The translations under genes were made by a program, and so were the position numbers. A DNA stretch of 64,000 bases from Halobacteriovorax sp. (GTDB lineage Bacteria; Bdellovibrionota; Bacteriovoracia; Bacteriovoracales; Bacteriovoracaceae). The DNA is taken from assembly GCA_002720865.1 (NCBI GenBank), contig PBIO01000018.1, forward strand, positions 1-64,000. The letters are read 5' to 3'. The notes beneath the pieces are model-generated. The model did not search any database. It was not told where the DNA came from and saw only the letters and a list, made by a program, of their open reading frames with translations. Positions 41,895-51,059 of the stretch are shown one piece after another. Each line of letters opens with the position of its first letter. Position 1 is the first letter of the stretch.

Positions 41895-42619
41895 GAGTTA
41901 GAATCTTCTGAATAATCTTCGTTACTCGCAAAGTGATAATTTACTTTTTTAACCTGAATAATAGTTCCAAGTTCCTCCATAAGCATGGGGACTCTTCTAG
42001 GATGAAGCGTGATATAAATATTTAGTAATCTTTGATTAGAGTTGGGGTCCACAATTTTTTCATAAATTTCATGAATAACATCAACTTCTTGCAGTACAAC
42101 TTCTTTAACTGAGTTTTTGACTCCCCCTTTAGATAAAATCTCAAGATGAACTGTTTTTTCATCACCCTTTCTCTCTAGAAGCGTGTAAATTGGCCCAATA
42201 AAAGTAAGAACTAATAATACAGTTACAGTAAAAATAGTTGCTACCACGGGATAACCCATTCCTACGACCATTCCTATCGCGGCCACAAGCCAAATTGTCG
42301 CTGCAGTTGTCATTCCAACCACAGAGCCACGAGATTGAATTATCGCCCCCGCCCCAAGAAAACCAATCCCGCTAACGATCTGAGCCGCAGTTCTATTTGG
42401 GTCTGCCGTGGCCACATCGCCGGAAGCAATTAGACTTACAGCAGTATACATACATGCACCCAGGCAGATTAGCATATTGGTTTTTAAGCCAGCCGACTTC
42501 ATCTTCTTTTCTCGGTCATAGCCAATAAGAAGACCGAGTATAGTGGCAGTAATAATTTTTATTCCAAAGCCATAATAAAGGCTGACTGGACCGAGAAATT
42601 CAATAAACATTTGCTTCAT
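41891..42619 (-). CDS. MgtC/SapB family membrane protein
   Basis: This 242-residue protein has about four N-terminal membrane segments with the family pattern: LLIGYDREKK near residue 32, KTNMLICLGACMYT and VSGIGFLGAGAIIQ, and a soluble C-terminal domain of about 90 residues. The conserved SGIGFLGAG block is diagnostic. Relatives are linked to magnesium limitation and ATPase interactions, but the role here is unknown. It overlaps the convergent heat-shock-like gene by 4 nt. Confidence 0.9.
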   Translation of the reverse strand: MKQMFIEFLGPVSLYYGFGIKIITATILGLLIGYDREKKMKSAGLKTNMLICLGACMYTAVSLIASGDVATADPNRTAAQIVSGIGFLGAGAIIQSRGSVVGMTTAATIWLVAAIGMVVGMGYPVVATIFTVTVLLVLTFIGPIYTLLERKGDEKTVHLEILSKGGVKNSVKEVVLQEVDVIHEIYEKIVDPNSNQRLLNIYITLHPRRVPMLMEELGTIIQVKKVNYHFASNEDYSEDSNS

Positions 42620-42675
42620 AATGATGTACCTTATAATAAGTATAACCCAAAACCTTAATAAGTTAAAAATACTTT

Positions 42676-43836
42676 ATGAAAAGACCCCATCTTGTCCATT
42701 TTCTTTCGATTATTACTGACGAATACATCGCTATAAAAGCTTCAGTAACAATGAAGGAAAATAGTTTGGCTCAAGGTAATAATCCTGTAGATCTAGAAAA
42801 GCTAGCTCCTAGCTTTCCTATTCAGGCCTTTCGTCTTTTGAATGCCTATGAATTCAAGCTTAAAATCGTTGGGCTGGACGAAAATCAAAATGAAATTTAT
42901 AAAAAGGTTTTTGATTCCGACTCTTACGGAAACTTTAATTTCAAAATTCCTTTAAGGGATGAGACAGGAGATGTTGTTATTCTTCAGCTCTATGAAATTG
43001 GAAAGGAACCAGGCTTAGAAATTCATCTTGGAACAGCTATTCCCCTTAAGATTACGGACCCAAAAAAAATCGTTATTTGCGACTTTGATAAAACTTTAGT
43101 GGATACGAGATACTCTACCACTCGTGAGGTGTATAACTCTCTTACAAAACCACTCGATTCCTTTCCTACCTTGGTTAAAAGTGTCGATATTTTGCAAGCT
43201 GTTATCCGAGAAGGTTATCATCCTTTTATTTTGTCTGCCTCCCCGCATTTTTATGAGGATGCGATGAGAGATTGGTTATACCAAAATCATATTTATACGG
43301 CAGGTATTTTTCTTAAAGATTACCGTAAGATATTTAGTTTTTTAGAAGCGGACTTAACTCCTAAAGACTTAAAGATACAAGGACTCTATAAGCTTAACCA
43401 CCTCCTTGATATTCTTTTAATGACCGGTATTCCAAGAGAGCTGGTTCTCATGGGAGATAATTTTGAATCTGATCCTATTATCTACTTAACGATGGCCATG
43501 GTTCTAAAACAAGATCACGAACCCTGGAAACTTTGGAAAATTGTTAAAAGCCAGGATTCCTTTCAATTGAATAAAAAACAAAATAGCCAGTTTTTAAACA
43601 AGATCTATCAACTCAACAATATGATTACGAGACTAGATTATGAACCTTCTTTAAAGATCTATATTCGTAAAAAAGCTATGGAAACCCAAATCAAAGTTCC
43701 CCACGCTTTCGAGGGAAGACTTCCTTTAATTGAACTTTATGACGGGATGCCTTTATTAGCCAAGCAAGATACTGGGGGCGAAAAAGACGATATAACCGAC
43801 GCTAAAATAGAGTCCCATCCGGTGGAATCGAACTAA
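42676..43836 (+). CDS. App1-like phosphatidate phosphatase (DUF2183/HAD)
   Basis: This 386-residue protein has an N-terminal strand-rich domain (1-125) and a HAD-type phosphatase core starting at CDFDKTLVDT, with the nucleophile and general acid at D136 and D138. FILSASPHFYED and VLMGDNFESDPIIY follow, matching later HAD motifs. This layout fits the App1/DUF2183 family, known from phosphatidate phosphatases; the substrate is inference. Its last 80 nt overlap a small gene on the opposite strand. Confidence 0.8.
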   Translation: MKRPHLVHFLSIITDEYIAIKASVTMKENSLAQGNNPVDLEKLAPSFPIQAFRLLNAYEFKLKIVGLDENQNEIYKKVFDSDSYGNFNFKIPLRDETGDVVILQLYEIGKEPGLEIHLGTAIPLKITDPKKIVICDFDKTLVDTRYSTTREVYNSLTKPLDSFPTLVKSVDILQAVIREGYHPFILSASPHFYEDAMRDWLYQNHIYTAGIFLKDYRKIFSFLEADLTPKDLKIQGLYKLNHLLDILLMTGIPRELVLMGDNFESDPIIYLTMAMVLKQDHEPWKLWKIVKSQDSFQLNKKQNSQFLNKIYQLNNMITRLDYEPSLKIYIRKKAMETQIKVPHAFEGRLPLIELYDGMPLLAKQDTGGEKDDITDAKIESHPVESN

Positions 43837-43995
43837 CCTCTCATCTCCTGACCTATTTCCTAAGCTTTTAGTGATGGGAAGAGACATAAAATCAAAACCG
43901 ATAATCTCCAGATAGATTCTAAAAACAGCAAAGATTAAACAAAAGATAATCAATCCTTCATTGCTAGCCATTTCATTCCAGTTTAAAATAGACAT
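43756..43995 (-). CDS. Small membrane protein, opposite-strand overlap
   Basis: This 79-residue protein has two clear membrane segments at about 14-34 (LIIFCLIFAVFRIYLEIIGF) and 61-77. It starts with ATG immediately beside the divergent Ntn hydrolase gene and overlaps the end of the App1-like gene by 80 nt. Family unknown. The hydrophobic pattern and start position make it plausible, though no homology can be checked here. Confidence 0.55.
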   Translation of the reverse strand: MSILNWNEMASNEGLIIFCLIFAVFRIYLEIIGFDFMSLPITKSLGNRSGDERLVRFHRMGLYFSVGYIVFFAPSILLG

Positions 43996-44022
43996 TTGAA
44001 TCCCCTTGCACAGGTTTGTTTT

Positions 44023-45651
44023 ATGACAAGAAATTCAGCGGATTTTCCTATCACCAAACTTATCGGGGACCCCCTTGAGAACTTTTATCAACTTGGCTTA
44101 AAAGACAAAGACCGGCATAAAGTAGTCCTTGATCACATAAATAACTTGATTAAAACACCCTGGAAATCCCTCGATCTTGTTGCTGGTGAGGTTTTAAAGC
44201 AAGTTCTAAGTAGGACTTTAGCCAGTTCTCCGGAGTTTCAAAAAAACATAGGGGCCTATGCGGAAGGACTCTCAAGGCCAACTGATGAAGTGGCCAGAGG
44301 TCTATTAACCCCTGAGCTTTTAAGCTTTATGAGCCGATGGATTCCAGGCATACCTCCAGGTCTACTCGGTTGCTCCAGCTATTTTTCTTGGGATGAAGAT
44401 GCGGACTCTCCTATTCATGCCAGGATCTTAGATTTTCCCCTTCTGGATAGTTACGATAAAGAAGAAAGAATTTTACTAACAAAATTTAAAGGTCAACCTC
44501 AGATACTCTCTTATGGTACCCATGGCATGCCTTACCCAGGGCTCACGGCCATGAATAGTGAGGGAGTCAGCTTTGCCCTTCATCAAAAATTTACTGAGCG
44601 TCTAAACTCAAAAGGAACTCCAATCTTTGAGCTTGTTTATCAATTTATGAAAGAAGTTGGCGATAAAAATTCAGCGCTCAAATTTCTAAAAGCGAATCAA
44701 TCCCTAACAACATGGGGATTAAATATTGGCTTCAAAAATGGCGAAGTTCTAATGGCCGATATTTCTGGAGAAGAGTTTTATTATAGGGAGTTTCAACTCG
44801 AACCTGGCAAGGTCCTTTATGTAAATAATAAGCTTGAGAATAAAGAACTTGATCAGTCAAAATTTTATCCTTACGGCTTTAGTGAGTTTAATGATTTAAG
44901 GGAAGAAGTTGCCAATGAAAAGATTAAAAAATATCTGCTCGGTAAAAAAATCACCTCAAAGAACTTGTTGGCAACTGTTGCTACCCCCCTAGATTCCAAA
45001 AAGCTAAAAAGTCTAAGACCAGATCCTGCCACAATGTCCTCTCTTGGAATTTCTACAATGAACCCTACCACGGGAGAATTTCTCTTTATAGATGGTCCAG
45101 CTCCAAAGTATTTTGAAGGGAGTGCATTAGAAGTAAGTAAAGTTTGGGATACTCCGGCCGTAGAAAAAATAAAGATAAAAAAGAAAGAAGTATCTTCAAA
45201 ATTCAAATCCGGCTTTAGGCATTTGATGCAAGCACAGGTGGCCTTTGATTTATGTAAAAAGCAAGATATCTATCATCATTTGCAAATGTCGATTGAGCTT
45301 CTAGATGGGTATAAAGAGCAGGCCTTATCCGAATTTTATTTTCTCGTTTTTCAATACATGGAAGAAAAACATGATAAAACTCGGAGTCACTTACTTGATA
45401 AATTTAAACTCTTAGAAGGGAAATTGACTCCCTATCTAGAAGAAAATCGTAAACTCTTTATCTATAGGCTCGAAAGACTGACCAAAGTTGGAATTACGAT
45501 TAAAGAAGAAGATTTTCTCTTAGAAAACTTCAAAACATTGTTTCTTGAAGAGGAAAAGATACCCAATTTTCTACTCTACAAGGCCACCACCATTTTGCTC
45601 AATCCGAGGATTGATATGTGGGATATCGTCCACGCCCACGTAAAGGCTTAA
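44023..45651 (+). CDS. C45-type Ntn-hydrolase-like acylase
   Basis: This protein of about 542 residues has the candidate nucleophile Cys in LLGCSSYFSW (about residue 117 from this ATG), followed by HARILDFPLLDSYDKEE and GLTAMNSEGVSFALH, the layout of the penicillin-V/6-APA acyltransferase-like Ntn fold. Such enzymes often mature by cleavage before Cys. There is no signal peptide. Whether it hydrolyses acyl amides, ceramides or lactones is unknown. A TTG at 43996 is an alternative start; the ATG at 44023 has a weak AGG upstream. Confidence 0.7.
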   Translation: MTRNSADFPITKLIGDPLENFYQLGLKDKDRHKVVLDHINNLIKTPWKSLDLVAGEVLKQVLSRTLASSPEFQKNIGAYAEGLSRPTDEVARGLLTPELLSFMSRWIPGIPPGLLGCSSYFSWDEDADSPIHARILDFPLLDSYDKEERILLTKFKGQPQILSYGTHGMPYPGLTAMNSEGVSFALHQKFTERLNSKGTPIFELVYQFMKEVGDKNSALKFLKANQSLTTWGLNIGFKNGEVLMADISGEEFYYREFQLEPGKVLYVNNKLENKELDQSKFYPYGFSEFNDLREEVANEKIKKYLLGKKITSKNLLATVATPLDSKKLKSLRPDPATMSSLGISTMNPTTGEFLFIDGPAPKYFEGSALEVSKVWDTPAVEKIKIKKKEVSSKFKSGFRHLMQAQVAFDLCKKQDIYHHLQMSIELLDGYKEQALSEFYFLVFQYMEEKHDKTRSHLLDKFKLLEGKLTPYLEENRKLFIYRLERLTKVGITIKEEDFLLENFKTLFLEEEKIPNFLLYKATTILLNPRIDMWDIVHAHVKA

Positions 45652-45787
45652 ATTGACTCAAAATATTGCCACTTAAACTCATAGTAAACTCAATTAATTC
45701 AAGTACTTAACTAAATATTTAGGGAATATTTAAACTCCCCCTAATAATAAAGATATTCCTCTTTCTTGCCGAAAAGAAGTTGAGAGA

Positions 45788-47974
45788 ATGTTTTGGAGGA
45801 CCGGTATTTTTAAGGCCATTTTTACCCATATTTTTCTATTGTTAATATTCGCTAGTCCATCGGCGTTAGCCTGCCCTGGTGCAGCCGATGCTATGAATAA
45901 GATTGTTAACGCTGCTGTTGATGGTAAAAAAACTCCAAATATAAATGCCAAAGTCTTTTCTAATGCTACAGATGATTTAGGTGAATTTACCGAAGTTCTT
46001 GTTGAAGGAAATAAGCTCAAGATGTACAAGAACGGACGATTAGTTGACGTTGATCCAAAAGACGTAAAAACGATAAGGGCTTTTGCAAAAGATGCACAGG
46101 GAAGAAGAGTTCATACCTTTGTGGCTTCACAAGAGAAAGGCCAAGAAGCAGTATCTAGTTTTTTTAAGAATATTGATTCTGGAAAAATTTCTCCTGATGA
46201 TGCTAGGGCCCTCGGAAATAATTTTCAAAAAATGTCTGAAGCCGATCAGGCCACCCTCGTCGGGGGAATCGAGAATAAACTTCGCCGAGGAGAGCAAATT
46301 ACTGAGGCAGAATTTCTCATCGCCGTTAAAGGAACCCCTGGATTTCGAACTGTTCCAGGACCTCCACCTCATCTCGCAGATATTCAAAAAGCATTTAGAT
46401 CTGGAAATTTAGACGAAGCAGTAGATATCTTAGCAAAGTCTTGGAAAGTCCATGATGCTTCAACTGAAACACAAGGTAGAGTGGCAAGAATAGCAAAGCT
46501 TCTTGCGGACAATAAAGGTAATCGCCCTGTAAGTGCTTTAACCGATTTAGGATCTTCGGGTAAACTGCCAGCTAAAGCTGGAGGTGCAGTAGACAATCCA
46601 CCCGCCATCATACCTGGGAAGGGTGTCGCTCCTACACAAACAAAAGCTCCAGCACTAGGAAAGCCTCCTGGAAAAGGCGTCGAGCCCTATGTGCATAATG
46701 GCCAAGTTATGCCAAGAGACAATCCTGTTGAGGTTTTTGTACCAAAAGCAAAACTTGAAAGTCCTGCTATCGATGGCAAGTTTACAGTAGTCGACGATCC
46801 AGCACTTGTTCTCAAAGCAGATAACGCCAAACCAGTTGGAGGAAATGTTCCACCAAAACTGGTCGCTCCTGAGCAACCAAAACTTTTACCTGCACCAAAA
46901 TCGCCGCCTCCTCCACCAATAAAGCCGGTTCCATATATTAAACCTAACCCTCCAGCTGAAATAATTCGGCCAGTTTTATACTCTCCTAGTGGCGCTGCCA
47001 TAAAACCGTCATTTACATCAAGATACTTAGCGTACTTAAAAAAGAATAAAATAAAGTTAGCTAAAATCGGAGCTGGAATTGCTGGTACTATATTGGCTGC
47101 ATGTATAATAAATAAAAAGGTGTATGATAAAGAATGTATTGATAGAACAACTCGTTATGTAAAAGATCCTGCCAATTCAAAAGAAGATAGGTTAAAAGGT
47201 GCTAAAATTGTTATCACGACTACTAAAAATGAGGACAGGTCTGTTTCTTGCGAATGGAGTATCGTAGTTAAAGGTGAAGATGGTGAAGATGGACCTGTAA
47301 ATCTTACTTCTGATTTATTTAACCAGTTAGAGGCCAATCATCCCAAACCTGCCAAGTTCACTTGGGGAGATCTAACAGTCGGAAAAGAAAAAGACACTGA
47401 TAAAGAACTAACAAAAGAAGAAGTGGATTCAATAATTTTAAATGCAGAAAGTTTAGTTACAAATGAGGAAGGAAACTCGGTTGGTGTAAGCTGTATGAAA
47501 GGTGACATTCCCGACCAACCTTGCGTGCTTCCTGAGGCGATTGCGGTCTATAGTAGCGCGAAGCTTGTTATGCCGGCCTCCTTAAAAGGTCCAGGGGGAG
47601 AAGAAATTGATTCAAGTAATGAGTGTAATAATAGATTAGAAAAAGATCCAAAACCAAGAGTTGAAGACCCAAAACCTGCAGCTACTTCGCCCTCTAGCAC
47701 TAATGATCTTCCACCAGGAAAAAAAGAAGAGAAAAAAGAAGAGAAAGAAGAAGAAAAAGAAGAGGATGAGTGTGAAACCACTGATACTGATAGTGACTTG
47801 CCTTGGTATGAAGCAGAAAAGGAAAACTGCGAAAAACCACCGGCTCAGAGAGTGATTGATCCATTCAATATTCTTCAAGGTAACGATGGGGTTAAACAAC
47901 CGCTAGTACCGCCGCAACCCATCGTTGTACCACCGAGCAATTTCCCGCCCTACGTGACACCGGGATATTATTGA
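45788..47974 (+). CDS. Large secreted Pro- and Glu/Lys-rich protein
   Basis: This 728-residue protein has a signal peptide (about 1-28, ending SALAC) and a globular first part to about 250 with no recognised domain. A Pro/Lys-rich linker at about 270-405 follows, then a membrane-like segment near 425-443 (IGAGIAGTILAACIINK). A Cys-bearing second part to about 640 precedes a Lys/Glu low-complexity run of about 25 residues (KKEEKKEEKEEEKEEDE) and a Pro-rich end. The N-terminal Cys could be lipid-modified, although LAC is not an ideal lipobox. It is probably a multi-domain surface protein. Confidence 0.75.
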   Translation: MFWRTGIFKAIFTHIFLLLIFASPSALACPGAADAMNKIVNAAVDGKKTPNINAKVFSNATDDLGEFTEVLVEGNKLKMYKNGRLVDVDPKDVKTIRAFAKDAQGRRVHTFVASQEKGQEAVSSFFKNIDSGKISPDDARALGNNFQKMSEADQATLVGGIENKLRRGEQITEAEFLIAVKGTPGFRTVPGPPPHLADIQKAFRSGNLDEAVDILAKSWKVHDASTETQGRVARIAKLLADNKGNRPVSALTDLGSSGKLPAKAGGAVDNPPAIIPGKGVAPTQTKAPALGKPPGKGVEPYVHNGQVMPRDNPVEVFVPKAKLESPAIDGKFTVVDDPALVLKADNAKPVGGNVPPKLVAPEQPKLLPAPKSPPPPPIKPVPYIKPNPPAEIIRPVLYSPSGAAIKPSFTSRYLAYLKKNKIKLAKIGAGIAGTILAACIINKKVYDKECIDRTTRYVKDPANSKEDRLKGAKIVITTTKNEDRSVSCEWSIVVKGEDGEDGPVNLTSDLFNQLEANHPKPAKFTWGDLTVGKEKDTDKELTKEEVDSIILNAESLVTNEEGNSVGVSCMKGDIPDQPCVLPEAIAVYSSAKLVMPASLKGPGGEEIDSSNECNNRLEKDPKPRVEDPKPAATSPSSTNDLPPGKKEEKKEEKEEEKEEDECETTDTDSDLPWYEAEKENCEKPPAQRVIDPFNILQGNDGVKQPLVPPQPIVVPPSNFPPYVTPGYY

Positions 47975-48384
47975 GAAATTTCTTTTAAGGTTGAAACCTC
48001 TAAGTTTAATTTCTCAATTTTCTCTTTGAGCTCAATAATTTTATTATTAAACAAATCCACCTGAGCCTGAATTGAGTTAGTCTCTTCTTTTTTGACGTAG
48101 TCAGATACTTTGGAGTTTTCAATTGCTTTTTCAAGCTTTGAGACGTCTGACTTCCACTCTTCCTTAAGCTTTTTCTCTAAGTCTTTAAGCTTTTTATCGA
48201 AGTCCTTTTCCATTTTTTTATGTAATGTTCCTATATTGCTAGAAAGCTTCGAAAGATAACCTTCAAGCTTTTCAATTCTTTCAAATTTAGTTTCACCTGC
48301 ATTCGATCTATCTTTGTATGAAAGATCATTTGCTTTAGAAGTAAAAGGAAGAAAAAGAAGAACTGAGATTATTAAAAACTTCAT
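47968..48384 (-). CDS. Small secreted coiled-coil protein
   Basis: This protein of about 138 residues has a signal peptide (KFLIISVLLFLPFTSKA), then almost continuous coiled coil. It ends in EISQ and overlaps the convergent large secreted protein by 7 nt. I choose the start at 48384 rather than an upstream in-frame ATG that would precede the signal peptide. It may sit in the periplasm. Function unknown. Confidence 0.7.
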   Translation of the reverse strand: MKFLIISVLLFLPFTSKANDLSYKDRSNAGETKFERIEKLEGYLSKLSSNIGTLHKKMEKDFDKKLKDLEKKLKEEWKSDVSKLEKAIENSKVSDYVKKEETNSIQAQVDLFNNKIIELKEKIEKLNLEVSTLKEISQ

Positions 48385-48472
48385 AAAAGCTCCAATTATT
48401 AACTCTACGCTCCTATAATATAACCTTCTCTTCAATTAAAATACTAGGAAATAGAAGATACCGGAGTAAGTT

Positions 48473-49216
48473 TTGGATGTAATGAAGCAAGAACTGGAAT
48501 CAAACTTAAAACTTGATAATAGTGTTTTTAGAAATAAAATCCGCTCAGAAAAAATTCCTAAGTATTATTTCGGCCCACTTCACGTGCTCTTTAATGCAGC
48601 TTTATTATTCGGATCAATTATTTTCCATGCAAAAAGCTTACAAGCACCAGAGTTAATACACTTTACTCCATTTATTATCATTATCTTTTTAGGAAACCTC
48701 GCTGTATTTTTTATTCACAAATACCCTCTACATGGAAGATTTAAATGGAATTCTTATGCCTATGCAAACCACACTAAAACACACCATGTTTTTTACACCG
48801 AAGAAAATGTAACATGGAAGGATACTAGAGACTGGTACACCATGTTTTTCCCCCCAGAAATTGTTTTTGCTTTTATCGTTTTATATCACCCAATATTTTA
48901 TTATCTATTAAAACCAGTTATTGGTAGCAATACCACTCATACTTTTCTAATGGCATCATCGTGCTATTTTATTCTTTACGAAATTATTCATTTTACTAGC
49001 CATCTTCCAAGTAAACACCCTTTACTCAAAATACCTTTTTTAAGAATGATGAGAAGGCACCATCAAATACATCATAGTCCTAGATTAATGGGTCATTACA
49101 ATTTTTGTATTGTTTTTCCACTTGTTGATCATTTACTCGGAACCTTTGTTGACGACAATAGATATAAGGTTCTCACTGGAAAAGACGCCCCTGGGAATGG
49201 GGATACACCTAACTAA
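48473..49216 (+). CDS. Sterol desaturase/fatty-acid hydroxylase family protein
   Basis: This 247-residue protein has about four membrane segments and the histidine clusters of the di-iron hydroxylase superfamily: HTKTHHVFY near 101 and RRHHQIHHSP near 196, plus HFTSHL near 176. These enzymes hydroxylate or desaturate lipids using oxygen. The substrate is unknown but could be membrane lipid or hopanoid. The TTG start at 48473 has GGAG 6 nt upstream; an ATG nine bases later is an alternative. Confidence 0.8.
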   Translation: MDVMKQELESNLKLDNSVFRNKIRSEKIPKYYFGPLHVLFNAALLFGSIIFHAKSLQAPELIHFTPFIIIIFLGNLAVFFIHKYPLHGRFKWNSYAYANHTKTHHVFYTEENVTWKDTRDWYTMFFPPEIVFAFIVLYHPIFYYLLKPVIGSNTTHTFLMASSCYFILYEIIHFTSHLPSKHPLLKIPFLRMMRRHHQIHHSPRLMGHYNFCIVFPLVDHLLGTFVDDNRYKVLTGKDAPGNGDTPN

Positions 49217-49335
49217 GAGGTACGCGCCTGTATAGAATTTAGTCAGCTAGGTCATTACTCCCCCTGTTATTTCAATATGTTACACTGGCTTAACTCTTGC
49301 AATATTTAAAAGAAAACTAAAATAAGGAAAGACCC

Positions 49336-49752
49336 ATGAAAATCATGACCATACTGATATCTGCATTTTTTATTTTCACTTCAATTGCTAACGCCGCCAT
49401 CATAAAGAAGTTTGATGAAGCTGGTGAATGTACAAGGTTTAGTCTTAGACATGCTCCAAACGGTGGAAAAGTAAAACTTGAAGCTGGCGAAAAGCTACAT
49501 ATGAAAGGTACTATCTATGGTTTTACTTTTAGAGACCCTAAAGTAGATTTTGAAGACCGTTCAATTTCTGTAAGAGCTGAAGTTTTAAAGTTTGGCTTTA
49601 ATAAGGACTTAAAGAAAAAGGTTGTTTTAAGGTCTGATAAAGTTGATTTAGATAAGGCCCTTAATCAAGTTAACAGGAAAATCTCAACAATTGATGAAGT
49701 TTGCATTAATTCTGAAGGCGAATTAGTGGATTTTGTACTACCTAAGAACTAG
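49336..49752 (+). CDS. Hypothetical secreted protein
   Basis: This 138-residue protein has a signal peptide (IMTILISAFFIFTSIANA) and a compact, Lys-rich mature domain with two Cys (ECTR, VCIN). No family is recognised. It is preceded by an AGGAAAGA ribosome-binding site and a 119-nt intergenic region. It ends 8 nt before the convergent alpha/beta-hydrolase gene. Confidence 0.7.
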   Translation: MKIMTILISAFFIFTSIANAAIIKKFDEAGECTRFSLRHAPNGGKVKLEAGEKLHMKGTIYGFTFRDPKVDFEDRSISVRAEVLKFGFNKDLKKKVVLRSDKVDLDKALNQVNRKISTIDEVCINSEGELVDFVLPKN

Positions 49753-49760
49753 AAATTATA

Positions 49761-50984
49761 CTATTTGGAGTCAAAGCTTAGATCAAAAAAACGATCAAAC
49801 CAGGCTCCAAATCCTCTAATTCCCCAGTGCCCACCAAATGGGATTAAGTATAGACGCTCTTCTTCTAGGTCTAGTCTATTAAAGACCTCGGGAACATTTA
49901 AAAAATCATCTAAGCTAGAGACAATTCTTGTTTTATTATAGCCATTTTCTTTAGCTAAATTTACCCAAGTATCAATTCTCCCCCATTTAGATTTAATAAG
50001 ACTTAGTCCCCTAGGATTATATTTTCTATAAAAATTAGAGAAGTTCATATTCTTTCTCCATTTCTTATAACCTTTTTTTGGAACTGAATTTAAGTTATTC
50101 AACTCATCAAAGAGTTCAATGCTTTTAATCATATGTTTATGAAAACCGCCATAGATAGTAAGGAATTTTGCATTTTCAAAAAGTTTTGAGTCGTATTCAG
50201 ACTGATTCTCTTTTTTACATATTTTCCAGAAAATCGGCGCGATTTTCACTAAGCTCGTATTCAATCTTTCTTTTACATCGGTCATAAGTTTATCTAAATA
50301 AACAATAGTTTCCGACCATATCATTGGGGCCGCTATAGATGTTGCATATCCAGTTAAGATTGGTGCACCAGAAATTGAATCCATTCCGGCCACCATTGCA
50401 GTAATATAACCACCACCGCTTATTCCCATGACCGAAATTTCATCCTCTAAAAAATTGAGGCTACTTAATCTTTCATAAGCAGAACGCATGGCCATATAGA
50501 TGGCTTCCCCTTCTTTTACAAAAGAGCCCATAGTGAAAAATGGTCTTTCTCCTACGAACTCAACTCCCCAAGGGTTTGGAAGTGTAACGACATGGTAGCC
50601 TTTTTTATAAAAAAGTTCGGCCATTCTTATTGGCTGTTCAGACTTAGTTGTGGTGAAGGCCCCAGGAAGGACAAACATAAGAGGAGCTTTTTTAGGCACA
50701 CCGTTTTCATTTTGTAGAACGAAGACGGACGGCAACCTACCGCTATTCATAGTATCTACTCTCACTCTTTTATGTTGGACTACGGCCCCGTCTATATCTT
50801 TATATTTAATTTTCTTTGCCTTACAAACCCCGATCATGGTCGAGGCAAAAGGATTAGAAAATGTTGTATTAAGGGTCAGGAGGTGATCTCTTGATTCATC
50901 CGACCACCAACGACTGGCGTTAGCAGCTGAACTAATGCAAAAAAGCAGTAGAAATACTGAAACAGTTTTCAAAATAGACCCCAA
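49761..50984 (-). CDS. Secreted alpha/beta-hydrolase-fold protein
   Basis: This 407-residue protein has a signal peptide (KTVSVFLLLFCISSAANA). The hydrolase-type nucleophile elbow GISGGGY lies near residue 192, downstream of PLMFVLPGAF, the usual oxyanion region. A catalytic His candidate is in FGGHWG near 389. Substrate unknown. It is divergent from the beta-lactamase-like gene. Confidence 0.8.
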   Translation of the reverse strand: MGSILKTVSVFLLLFCISSAANASRWWSDESRDHLLTLNTTFSNPFASTMIGVCKAKKIKYKDIDGAVVQHKRVRVDTMNSGRLPSVFVLQNENGVPKKAPLMFVLPGAFTTTKSEQPIRMAELFYKKGYHVVTLPNPWGVEFVGERPFFTMGSFVKEGEAIYMAMRSAYERLSSLNFLEDEISVMGISGGGYITAMVAGMDSISGAPILTGYATSIAAPMIWSETIVYLDKLMTDVKERLNTSLVKIAPIFWKICKKENQSEYDSKLFENAKFLTIYGGFHKHMIKSIELFDELNNLNSVPKKGYKKWRKNMNFSNFYRKYNPRGLSLIKSKWGRIDTWVNLAKENGYNKTRIVSSLDDFLNVPEVFNRLDLEEERLYLIPFGGHWGIRGFGAWFDRFFDLSFDSK

Positions 50985-51020
50985 AAAATTTGTTAAGTTC
51001 GCTTAACATAAATCTAACCC

Positions 51021-51050
51021 TTGAACATGGCAACACTAGGCGGCTAGAAT
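51021..51050 (+). promoter_or_regulatory. Promoter giving a near-leaderless mRNA
   Basis: TTGAAC (51021-51026) and TAGAAT (51045-51050) are 18 nt apart. The expected start lies near 51057, only 3 nt from the ATG at 51060. Confidence 0.45.
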
Positions 51051-51059
51051 AGAGATATT

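Noticed and set aside
43813-43879. tRNA-like arrangement on the minus strand: TCCCATC and GATGGGA ends with TTCGATT inside
   Set aside because: Only 67 nt long, with no D arm or anticodon arm, a mismatched T stem, and coding for a membrane protein in the same stretch. The 7-bp end match is probably chance.
46655-47001. Gly-rich minus-strand frames
   Set aside because: They mirror the Pro-rich region of the plus-strand secreted protein and lack start sites and homology.
47548-47899. Minus-strand frames rich in Ser and Phe
   Set aside because: They are shadows of the Lys/Glu codon run of the plus-strand secreted protein.
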